From: Sphingobacteriales bacterium
GTDB taxonomy: Bacteria; Bacteroidota; Bacteroidia; Chitinophagales; Chitinophagaceae
Assembly (NCBI GenBank): GCA_004144175.1
Contig: SEFT01000016.1
Span: 26,437 to 90,436, forward strand
Length of the DNA stretch: 64,000 nt
Direction: 5' to 3'
The notes beneath the pieces are model-generated. The model made no database searches. It was not told where the DNA came from and saw nothing but the letters and a program-made list of their open reading frames with translations. The position numbers and the translations under genes were made by a program. Positions 16,842 to 22,995 of the stretch are shown piece by piece. Every line of letters begins with the position of its first letter. Position 1 is the stretch's first letter.

Positions 16842-16849
16842 CAAATGTA
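16842..16849 (-). promoter_or_regulatory. TAnnTTTG promoter element for the DUF4279 gene
   Basis: CAAATGTA on the plus strand is TACATTTG on the minus strand. It is five bases from the ATG, so the message would be nearly leaderless. Confidence 0.4.
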
Positions 16850-16885
16850 TAAGCTTTAAGATTCTGTTGCGATGTAGGCTAATAT

Positions 16886-16922
16886 TAGTCGGGATGCCCT
16901 GCGGAACATCCTCGAACGACAG
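16886..16922 (-). repeat. Dispersed palindromic element, copy R2
   Basis: Contains GGATGCCCTGCGGAACATCC at 16892-16911, identical over 20 bases to copy R4 at 34430-34449. A second half-copy (ACATCCCGAACGAC) follows at about 16948-16961. Confidence 0.75.
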
Positions 16923-17007
16923 TCAACAGTATTTTGCATTATTTAATACATCCCGAACGACATTGAGAGCATTCGGACAACATAGCTTTAGTATATATCT
17001 TTGCAAT

Positions 17008-17337
17008 ATGAATACTAAAGTGTTTGCATTAATGCCGTGTGTTATAGGTATTTCTAGCATAATCTTCTTTAGATACATAATTAAAAAGAAAATGAAGGAA
17101 ACTATTTCCACCTATCATTTCAATGGAATTATTACAAATAGTTATTTGAGTTCTCGCAATCATGCAGAGCCGATAATAATTATTGATGGTTGGCGTGACA
17201 TCAAAACCCATTCGTACCAACTTTATAAGCAAGCGGATAAAGGTGATTCAATTGCAAAAGTTAAAGGCACAATGGAGTATATACTTGTGAAAAAGAACGG
17301 ATCAACTATTATTGAAGCGGATAGATTAGAGTACTAA
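17008..17337 (+). CDS. Small membrane-anchored hypothetical protein
   Basis: 109 residues from ATG at 17008. Residues 4-24 form one transmembrane helix (VFALMPCVIGISSIIFFRYI) followed by positively charged KKKMK, so the rest may lie in the cytoplasm or outside depending on topology. The remainder resembles a small beta domain (FNGIITNSYLSS, PIIIIDGWRDIK, YILVKKNGST). No family was recognised. An upstream frame extension runs through repeat copy R2 and is not credible. Repeat copy R5 begins three bases after its stop codon. Confidence 0.5.
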   Translation: MNTKVFALMPCVIGISSIIFFRYIIKKKMKETISTYHFNGIITNSYLSSRNHAEPIIIIDGWRDIKTHSYQLYKQADKGDSIAKVKGTMEYILVKKNGSTIIEADRLEY

Positions 17338-17340
17338 ATT

Positions 17341-17383
17341 CGTCATTATTCGGAATGTTCAACAGTGTTCCAAGCAACTGACC
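17341..17383 (-). repeat. Dispersed palindromic element, diverged copy R5
   Basis: Begins CGTCATTATTCGGAATG, which equals the outer part of copy R3 (reverse complement of 32700-32717) with one difference in 17 bases; the centre has diverged (CAACAGTG), and the end CAAGCAAC again resembles R3. Confidence 0.55.
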
Positions 17384-17523
17384 TTCATCTCCACTACACC
17401 ATATCAAAACCAACCCTGTTTCGCCTTTAGCGAAACTACTACTCTTATTTCGCCTGCCTCATTATGCACACCCCTTTTGTTTATGGTATGTGGCAGGTTT
17501 CCTACACCTGTACACCCGCTCAA

Positions 17524-17635
17524 CAGCTGCGTAGCGGCAGCTGTACAACCACATAGCACCCAGGCAGCATCAGCTTAACATCACCTGAACAGCAGCAGAG
17601 CAGCAGCTTTACAGCACCGTACGCGAAGGATAAAC
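17524..17635 (+). repeat. Degraded 11-bp tandem array with conserved flank
   Basis: Six contiguous 11-base units run from 17560 to 17625 (CCAGGCAGCAT, CAGCTTAACAT, CACCTGAACAG, CAGCAGAGCAG, CAGCTTTACAG, CACCGTACGCG), with less regular units back to 17524. The last two units and the flank AAGGATAAAC (17626-17635) match the array at 31653-31684 on the other strand: 19 bases (CAGCAGCTTTACAGCACCG) and 13 bases (GCGAAGGATAAAC) are identical. Confidence 0.7.
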
Positions 17636-17880
17636 ATACAGGAAACCAATACAATGCCGAAAGTGAAACCGCAAAATCGTGCAGCATCCAAAATTATCGA
17701 CGCTCATCAACCCTGAATATCGATTTAGCAGAGAAATAAGGGGTGTACATTCCGCCCCATCCGGTTGAAAGGCGGCAACTTTGTACCAACTCGATATCAT
17801 GATGATAACACAAGCATCCTAAACCTAGCCAACCAAATCTAGCCAAACAGCGTAAGTAACAGATATGATCGTCAGTCCAC

Positions 17881-17911
17881 AAAAAAGCCGGATATCCATA
17901 GATATACGGCT
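17881..17911 (-). terminator. Terminator of the small minus-strand operon
   Basis: Read on the minus strand, an 11-bp stem with one mismatch (17911-17901 with 17896-17886) and loop TATG is followed by six T. It lies 29 bases after the stop of the gene at 17941. Confidence 0.85.
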
Positions 17912-17940
17912 CGTAATATATTAGCTGGTTAATTCTTGCT

Positions 17941-18180
17941 CTAATTCTTGCCCACTACAAATACGAAAGGTACAGTAGTGCGCTCGCGCAGGGCAGTATG
18001 TACTTTAGGGGCCTGCTTTATTACCTTATACTTCTGCAGGTCTATCACTTCCAGGTTGTTCGTATACAGCCTGGTCACCGTAAGATTGCGCAGGTAGCCC
18101 GAAAGGAAAGAAGCTGCGCTCATGTCAGCCGCCATAATGTCTTTGCGGTAGTGTAACCAAACTTTGTCTTCGCCCCACAT
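17941..18180 (-). CDS. Small cytoplasmic-type protein, unknown
   Basis: 79 residues from ATG at 18180, 13 bases after the stop of the small lipoprotein gene. The sequence MWGEDKVWLHYRKDIMAADMSAA, split here after the first residues for brevity, continues with a Leu-rich helix and ends VPFVFVVGKN. The gene has its own downstream terminator, which supports it being real. A longer frame reaches 18294 but overlaps the lipoprotein gene in another frame and is not needed. No family was recognised; the pairing with a lipoprotein suggests a joint role. Confidence 0.55.
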   Translation of the reverse strand: MWGEDKVWLHYRKDIMAADMSAASFLSGYLRNLTVTRLYTNNLEVIDLQKYKVIKQAPKVHTALRERTTVPFVFVVGKN

Positions 18181-18193
18181 AGGTAAATGTTTT

Positions 18194-18340
18194 TTAGTGT
18201 GTCCGCTTTGGTCGTTTGTACACTTTGTTGATGTCCGATCCGCAACCGCAGCCTTTAGTGGTACTACAACTTTGTGCCAACAACGTAATCCCACTCATTA
18301 TCAATATGTAAACCAACAGTCTATGGACACTCTTACGCAT
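18194..18340 (-). CDS. Very small lipoprotein (48 residues)
   Basis: 48 residues. The N-terminus MRKSVHRLLVYILIMSGITL leads to the lipobox-like LLAQSC, and the mature peptide STTKGCGCGSDINKV then YKRPKRTH is short, with two extra cysteines and a basic tail. It is first in a two-gene unit with the protein at 17941 and divergent from the glycosyltransferase, with only 34 bases between the start codons. The signal peptide and conserved-looking short tail support a real gene although no family name was recognised. Confidence 0.6.
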   Translation of the reverse strand: MRKSVHRLLVYILIMSGITLLAQSCSTTKGCGCGSDINKVYKRPKRTH

Positions 18341-18374
18341 AGTAAATCATCTACTTCTGTAAAAATAAGGATAT

Positions 18375-19466
18375 TTGGGTATCAGAAATCCTAAAAAAAT
18401 ATTGGTAGCCCCACTCGATTGGGGATTGGGGCACACCACACGCTGTGCGCCCATCATCCGGCACCTGCTACACGCCGGCCACGACGTAACTGTGGCAGGC
18501 AATGCAGCGCAAACGAATTGGTTATCAGGAAGTTTCCCAGGCATCCGAACCATACCGCTCGATGGTTATAATATAAGGTACGGGCGCACCCGCAGAGGCT
18601 TGATAGGGTCGATACTCCGGCAGATACCCCATATCCTGAAAACCATCAGCCGCGAACATCAGTGGCTGCTACAGGTGCAAAAAGACGAGCAATTCGACGG
18701 CATCATCTCTGACAACCGCTACGGGCTGCATCACCCCGAAGTGCCGTCGGTCATTATGACCCACCAGCTGCAGATACATACGGGCATGGGACTAGCCGCC
18801 GATAGCCTATTGCGCAGTATGCACTACCGCTACCTGCAGCGCTTCAGCGAATGTTGGGTGGTGGACGTACCCGGCCAACCCAACCTGAGCGGCAGCCTGG
18901 CGCACCCACCGGTGATGCCTGCAAATGGTAAATACATAGGCCTGCTCTCACAGCTGGACCCGGCAAGGCAACAGGCTGCTGAAAAACACCTGCTCGTACT
19001 GCTATCTGGTCCCGAACCCCAACGCAGTTTGCTCAGCGATCTGCTCTGGCAGCAGGTGCAGGGGTATGATGGCTCCGTAGCCTTTGTGGAGGGGGGCGAC
19101 GATATATCCTCGCGTACCAGTATACCCAGCCACATAACCTACTACACGCGCATTACCAAAGATGCCCTGCAACCCCTGCTGACTAACGCCGGTATGGTAG
19201 TGTGCAGGAGCGGCTACTCCACCCTGATGGACCTGGCCTGCCTGGGCAAGAAGGCCATACTGATACCCACCCCCGGCCAAACGGAGCAGGAATACCTAGG
19301 CAGGTACCTGCAAGCGGAGCAAGTCTATCTCTCCATGCCACAGGAAGGTTTTAATCTGAATAAGGCATTGCAGCAGGCAAAGACATTTCCCTACCGGCAG
19401 CTGGATATTACGGAAGACTACTCCGTATACAAGGTGGTACTGAACCAATGGGTAGACAGGCTTTAG
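18375..19466 (+). CDS. MurG-like glycosyltransferase (GT28 type)
   Basis: 363 residues. There is no in-frame ATG near the N-terminus; the start is taken as TTG at 18375 because the family N-terminus KKILVAPLDWGLGHTTRC follows directly. The GLGHTTR motif is the GxGHxxR nucleotide-sugar/acceptor loop of MurG and diacylglycerol glucosyltransferases. The C-terminal half shows CRSGYSTLMDL and ILIPTPGQTEQEY, the donor-binding part of GT28 enzymes. Acceptor and sugar are unknown. It is divergent from the small lipoprotein gene and 29 bases upstream of the EamA transporter gene. Confidence 0.8.
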   Translation: MGIRNPKKILVAPLDWGLGHTTRCAPIIRHLLHAGHDVTVAGNAAQTNWLSGSFPGIRTIPLDGYNIRYGRTRRGLIGSILRQIPHILKTISREHQWLLQVQKDEQFDGIISDNRYGLHHPEVPSVIMTHQLQIHTGMGLAADSLLRSMHYRYLQRFSECWVVDVPGQPNLSGSLAHPPVMPANGKYIGLLSQLDPARQQAAEKHLLVLLSGPEPQRSLLSDLLWQQVQGYDGSVAFVEGGDDISSRTSIPSHITYYTRITKDALQPLLTNAGMVVCRSGYSTLMDLACLGKKAILIPTPGQTEQEYLGRYLQAEQVYLSMPQEGFNLNKALQQAKTFPYRQLDITEDYSVYKVVLNQWVDRL

Positions 19467-19481
19467 GATAATGCTTTTACC

Positions 19482-19489
19482 TACCTTTG
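19482..19489 (+). promoter_or_regulatory. TAnnTTTG promoter element for the EamA gene
   Basis: TACCTTTG, six bases before the GTG at 19496. It implies a nearly leaderless message, or that the start is further downstream. Confidence 0.4.
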
Positions 19490-19495
19490 CGCGCT

Positions 19496-20404
19496 GTGAC
19501 GGATAAGTTCAAATCGCACCTGGCGCTGTTCGGCGCCAATATGTTTTACGGCGCCGGCTTTACGGTAGCCAAGCAGGTGATGCCCAGGCTGATAGAGCCG
19601 CTGGGTTTTATATTCATCCGCGTAAGCGCGGTGACGTTTTTGTTTTGGCTCAGCTACTTTGGCGGCAGCAAATATCAGGAGAGCATCGAAAGGAAAGACT
19701 GGCTAAGGCTGGTGCTGGGCGGCCTGTTTGGCGTAGCGCTCAACCAGATGCTGTTCTTCATGGGGCTCAACCTTACCTTCCCTATACACGCGTCGCTTAT
19801 CATGATGAGCACACCGTTGCTTATCACCATCATAGCTATATTCATACTGCGTGAGCGCATCAAGTGGGAGAAAGGCTTTGGACTGCTGCTGGGTATAGGC
19901 GGCGCTACACTGCTGATGAGCGCCGGTAAAGAACTGACCATGACGGGCAACTCTGCCCTGGGCGACTTCTTTATCTTCCTCAATGCCACATCGTACGCCG
20001 TGTACATGGTAATGATAAAGCCGCTGATGCACAAGTACCGGCCCATCATCGTAATACGCTGGGTGTTCCTCTTTGGCTTCCTCATGGTACTGCCATTTGG
20101 CTGGCCGCAGTTCGCAGCTATCGAGTGGTCGCAGTTTGGCGCCGGCGACTACCTGGCGGTATCGTTCATTGTTATCTGTACTACGTTCTTTACCTACCTG
20201 TGGAACATGTATGCACTCAAGCACCTGTCGCCTTCTACGGCAGGAGCCTACATCTACCTGCAACCGATATTCGCCGCAGTCATATCCGTACTGGTGATGC
20301 ACGAGCAACTGACCTGGGTAAAGATGCTGGCTACGCTGCTGATATTCTCGGGCGTTTATTTGGTTAACTTCGGCTTCAGGAGGAAAACAGATATAGCTAA
20401 ATAG
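19496..20404 (+). CDS. EamA/DMT family transporter
   Basis: 302 residues from GTG at 19496 (MTDKFKSHLALFG); a TTG three codons upstream is the alternative. Ten hydrophobic helices in two homologous halves of five make the EamA repeat, with motifs FYGAGFTVAKQ in the first and LSPSTAGAYIYLQPIFAAVIS in the second. Members of the drug/metabolite transporter superfamily move amino acids, nucleobases or other metabolites through the inner membrane, usually outward; substrate unknown. The gene lies 29 bases after the glycosyltransferase. Confidence 0.88.
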   Translation: MTDKFKSHLALFGANMFYGAGFTVAKQVMPRLIEPLGFIFIRVSAVTFLFWLSYFGGSKYQESIERKDWLRLVLGGLFGVALNQMLFFMGLNLTFPIHASLIMMSTPLLITIIAIFILRERIKWEKGFGLLLGIGGATLLMSAGKELTMTGNSALGDFFIFLNATSYAVYMVMIKPLMHKYRPIIVIRWVFLFGFLMVLPFGWPQFAAIEWSQFGAGDYLAVSFIVICTTFFTYLWNMYALKHLSPSTAGAYIYLQPIFAAVISVLVMHEQLTWVKMLATLLIFSGVYLVNFGFRRKTDIAK

Positions 20405-20461
20405 CCAACCTATCATCAAAGGTTCGCGTCTTTTGTACTGCCTGTTTCGGCCACATACCTG

Positions 20462-21106
20462 ATGAGATATATACTGCTGCTGCTTTCGTTATTGGTTCCG
20501 TTTGCGATGGATGCGCAGGGAGTGTTTACCTCTGTGCACGGCGGTATGGCGAGATACAGCGCTACAGAAACTAACGACCCATACGGCTCTATAAGGGTAG
20601 GCACTGACAGGAAGCACTTTCAATTTGGCGGTGCGCTTGAGTTTTCCTTTGGCAATGAATACAGGCATTTCTCACACCCTAATGTGTATGGGGTAATGAA
20701 ATTCTACACTACGGAAAGTGTGACCTATGGTATTGCTCCCAATATATTTGCCAACTACAAGCTACCCATAGGCAAGAGCTACCTATACGCTGGCGCCAGC
20801 CTCGGTATGTACTACTATCCCACCACCAGTTTTTCACTCGTGCTCTTCCCGGGTGAGGATGACTACCTGCCAATGCGCCATATCAAATACCATTGGAATG
20901 CCATGCTGGGGGCGCAGGCAGGCTACAATCTGCACCTCAGCAAGAGCTTTGGTTTTAATCTGGAAGCGGGGTACAGAATAGTACCGGCACCGGGTAAGGA
21001 TATCGTTTATATCCCGTTGTCAGTTGGTATCAGGTATACGCCTTTAAAGCGCATAAAAAAGCCCGGTACCAAGGCGCCGGGCAATGAAGTAAAAGAAACG
21101 CAGTAA
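20462..21106 (+). CDS. Outer membrane beta-barrel protein
   Basis: 214 residues with signal peptide MRYILLLLSLLVPFAMDAQ. The mature part has alternating strands rich in Tyr, Phe and Gly (GGALEFSFGNEY, YLYAGASLGMYYYP, FGFNLEAGYRIV, IPLSVGIRYTPL), as in small barrels of the OmpW/OMP_b-brl kind. The last 17 residues are basic and polar, so the barrel does not end at the C-terminus. No ligand can be inferred. It follows the EamA gene by 57 bases on the same strand. Confidence 0.7.
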   Translation: MRYILLLLSLLVPFAMDAQGVFTSVHGGMARYSATETNDPYGSIRVGTDRKHFQFGGALEFSFGNEYRHFSHPNVYGVMKFYTTESVTYGIAPNIFANYKLPIGKSYLYAGASLGMYYYPTTSFSLVLFPGEDDYLPMRHIKYHWNAMLGAQAGYNLHLSKSFGFNLEAGYRIVPAPGKDIVYIPLSVGIRYTPLKRIKKPGTKAPGNEVKETQ

Positions 21107-21122
21107 AGCTATAGCCTTTCTA

Positions 21123-21563
21123 TTATTGCGGCTTTTGAGCAGCATAGCTCATCATCCAGTTGATGCCGAATTTATCTACCAGCATACCGAAGTAATCGCC
21201 CCAGAAGGTATTGTTGAGTGGCATGGTAACTTGTCCGCCTTGCGCCAGCCCGTTGAATAGCTTATCTGCTTCTTCTTTGCTATCTGCATTTATCGAGATA
21301 GAGAAGTTGTTGCCCGGCTTAAAGCTCGCAGACCACTCACCGCCTGTGTCGCTTCCCATCAGCATGGTCTCTTTGCTTATCGGCAGCGAAACGTGCATGA
21401 TGCGCTCGGCTTCTGCGCCTTCCATTGGTTTCATACCTTCTTGCGGAGGCATATCTTTAAAGCGGCCCAGATACGGGAACTCGCCGCCAAATACCGATTT
21501 GTAAAAATTGAAGGCTTCTTCGCAGTTGCCATTGAAGTTGAGGTAAACATTTACTGATGCCAT
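21123..21563 (-). CDS. VOC family protein (PhnB/YjdN-like)
   Basis: 146 residues from ATG at 21563 (MASVNVYLNFNG); an upstream extension lacks domain sequence. The N-terminal NGNCEEAFNFYKSVFGGEF, GTPIGRFKD-like GRFKDMPP, and the later SISINADSKEEADKLF, TFWGDYFGMLVDKFGINW are the typical pattern of the PhnB-like vicinal-oxygen-chelate group, which lacks a proven common reaction. Its promoter element lies 29 bases upstream. It is convergent with the barrel gene. Confidence 0.88.
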   Translation of the reverse strand: MASVNVYLNFNGNCEEAFNFYKSVFGGEFPYLGRFKDMPPQEGMKPMEGAEAERIMHVSLPISKETMLMGSDTGGEWSASFKPGNNFSISINADSKEEADKLFNGLAQGGQVTMPLNNTFWGDYFGMLVDKFGINWMMSYAAQKPQ

Positions 21564-21591
21564 AGTGTTGAATATTTTTTGTGTGATGTTG

Positions 21592-21599
21592 CAAATATA
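21592..21599 (-). promoter_or_regulatory. TAnnTTTG promoter element for the VOC gene
   Basis: CAAATATA on the plus strand is TATATTTG on the minus strand, 28 bases before the ATG. Confidence 0.55.
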
Positions 21600-21930
21600 A
21601 ACTTCTGCTTTTCTTAAACAGGGTGATTTTGCACTAATCAGACATCGGGTTATACTATCTGTCCTTTTTGATTTTGGAAACAGATAGCTGTAATGGCGCA
21701 CGGCTGAATTTGACATCATAGCCCAGCTTACGCATATACCTGGAAATAAAAATAATGATCGCTATAGTGAGCAATATGTGTTGAATTATAATTCCTCTGA
21801 AAATGAAAGCAGGAATGAATACGAATGGCCAGTGACCATAACTAATACTTATATCCAACCCTTATATGTATTCTAAAGTTAAGATTATCAGGCCAAAGAG
21901 CAAAATAAAATTAGGATGTTACGCCAGGTA
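21600..21930. other. Intergenic region with possible membrane-protein remnant
   Basis: Between the VOC and DinB genes. A minus-strand frame at 21655-21858 starts with TTG and encodes a short hydrophobic stretch (FIPAFIFRGIIIQHILLTI, then a basic end). It has a stop immediately upstream and no recognisable start signal, so it may be a decayed gene or chance. Nothing else was seen. Confidence 0.3.
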
Positions 21931-22407
21931 CTACGCAGGCACCTGCTCTCTTATCATCTTCTTAAGCAAACTTATTTGCCCCAAGTGATAGTGGCTATGT
22001 TCGATAAGGCCATGCAGGTTGCGATAGTAGATGCCATACTTATCATTCCTGAAAATCTCCCAAAGCCTTTCTTCCGGTAGCTGCTCTATAAGGCCGGCTA
22101 GTGTTTCTGCATTAGTAAAGGTCTTAGCCAACATATGCTGCCACTCCTCTTCCGATTGTAATGGCGGCAGCTCGAAGCTATACTTGTCGTGTGCCTCCAG
22201 CGGATTGCCTTGCAACACCTGTGTTATGGCGTCTACATAGTAATTCATATGAAAGACAAGCACGGCTATGGTGTTGAGTGAAGATACTTTGGTAGTGGCC
22301 TCCTTTAGCGTGACCCCGCCGAGTGTTTCCTTCATGCTTACGCAGGTCCAGTTGCCGCCGAAGTATAGTTCTTTAAAGTGTTTGGCTACTTGTTGTGAGA
22401 GATTCAT
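21931..22407 (-). CDS. DinB family protein
   Basis: 158 residues, a four-helix bundle of the DinB/YfiT type. His53 in LVFHMNYY and the pair His137 and His141 in IEHSHYHLGQI make up the three-His metal site of the family. The ending HLGQISLLKKM is very typical. DinB proteins are metal-dependent thiol or maleyl transferases or hydrolases, mostly of unknown substrate. A second, degenerate DinB-like gene occurs at 25657. Confidence 0.85.
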   Translation of the reverse strand: MNLSQQVAKHFKELYFGGNWTCVSMKETLGGVTLKEATTKVSSLNTIAVLVFHMNYYVDAITQVLQGNPLEAHDKYSFELPPLQSEEEWQHMLAKTFTNAETLAGLIEQLPEERLWEIFRNDKYGIYYRNLHGLIEHSHYHLGQISLLKKMIREQVPA

Positions 22408-22521
22408 ATAACTTTAAATTTTTCCAACCTTGGTAAGTTACATGAAAAATAATTTTTTAAGACGCATCACTTAACAGTGGCAATGAAGCCGTTTATAATC
22501 TGGTTTATCATGTATAGTATA

Positions 22522-22995
22522 ATGCCCGCTATAAAAATCGCATCCTTCCAGCCATCTTACCAGCATGGTGTCGATGAACTGCTCCACTCGATAACACCCG
22601 AATATGCAGAACCATTTTATGATCCTCTCGGTAAGAAGATGGAAGACCTGTACCTGCTGTCTGGCAGGAGCTATTGGGTAGCATTAGTTGACGGACTAGT
22701 TGCAGGAACGGTAGGGGTGATCATTAGCAAGGAGTATGCTATACTGAAGAGTCTCTTTGTGGCAAAGGCGTACCGTGGCGGGCAACTGCAACTAGCCAGC
22801 AAATTATTAGAAACTGCTACAGGTTTAGCCATAAAAGAAAAGTGCCCGGTGATATACCTGGGCACTATGAAGCAATTTGAAGCGGCGCAGCGCTTTTATG
22901 AGAAGCATGGGTACATGCAAATAGATGCCACCAATATGCCTGCGGATATACCGCCCAATGAATACGATACTGTCTTTTACAAAAAAGACCTTTAG
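22522..22995 (+). CDS. GNAT family N-acetyltransferase
   Basis: 157 residues from ATG at 22522 (MPAIKIASFQP), where the GNAT fold begins; ATGs at 22483 and 22510 would add a hydrophobic segment unusual for the family. The acetyl-CoA pyrophosphate loop lies in LKSLFVAKAYRGGQLQLASKLL, and the C-terminal AAQRFYEKHGYMQID is the standard end of GNAT motif B. The substrate amine is unknown. Its stop codon abuts the stop of the convergent glycosidase gene with no base between them. Confidence 0.82.
   Translation: MPAIKIASFQPSYQHGVDELLHSITPEYAEPFYDPLGKKMEDLYLLSGRSYWVALVDGLVAGTVGVIISKEYAILKSLFVAKAYRGGQLQLASKLLETATGLAIKEKCPVIYLGTMKQFEAAQRFYEKHGYMQIDATNMPADIPPNEYDTVFYKKDL

Larger units (their letters stand above)
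17384..17940. other. Gene-free interval with tandem repeats
   Basis: No gene was seen on either strand over about 560 bases. It contains the hairpin TTTCGC-CTTTA-GCGAAA near 17428, the 11-bp tandem array at 17524-17625 with its conserved flank to about 17660, and the terminator of the small gene at 17941. Confidence 0.55.

Noticed and set aside
16867..17007. N-terminal extension of the small membrane protein at 17008
   Set aside because: It would be translated through palindromic copy R2 and has no signal-like or conserved sequence; the ATG at 17008 directly precedes the membrane helix.
21045..21085. Hairpin GCCCGG...CCGGGC as terminator of the barrel gene
   Set aside because: It lies inside the coding region before the stop and has no T run on the plus strand.
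21655..21858. 67-codon hydrophobic frame on the minus strand
   Set aside because: TTG start with a stop codon just before it and no promoter element; could be a decayed membrane gene but cannot be supported.
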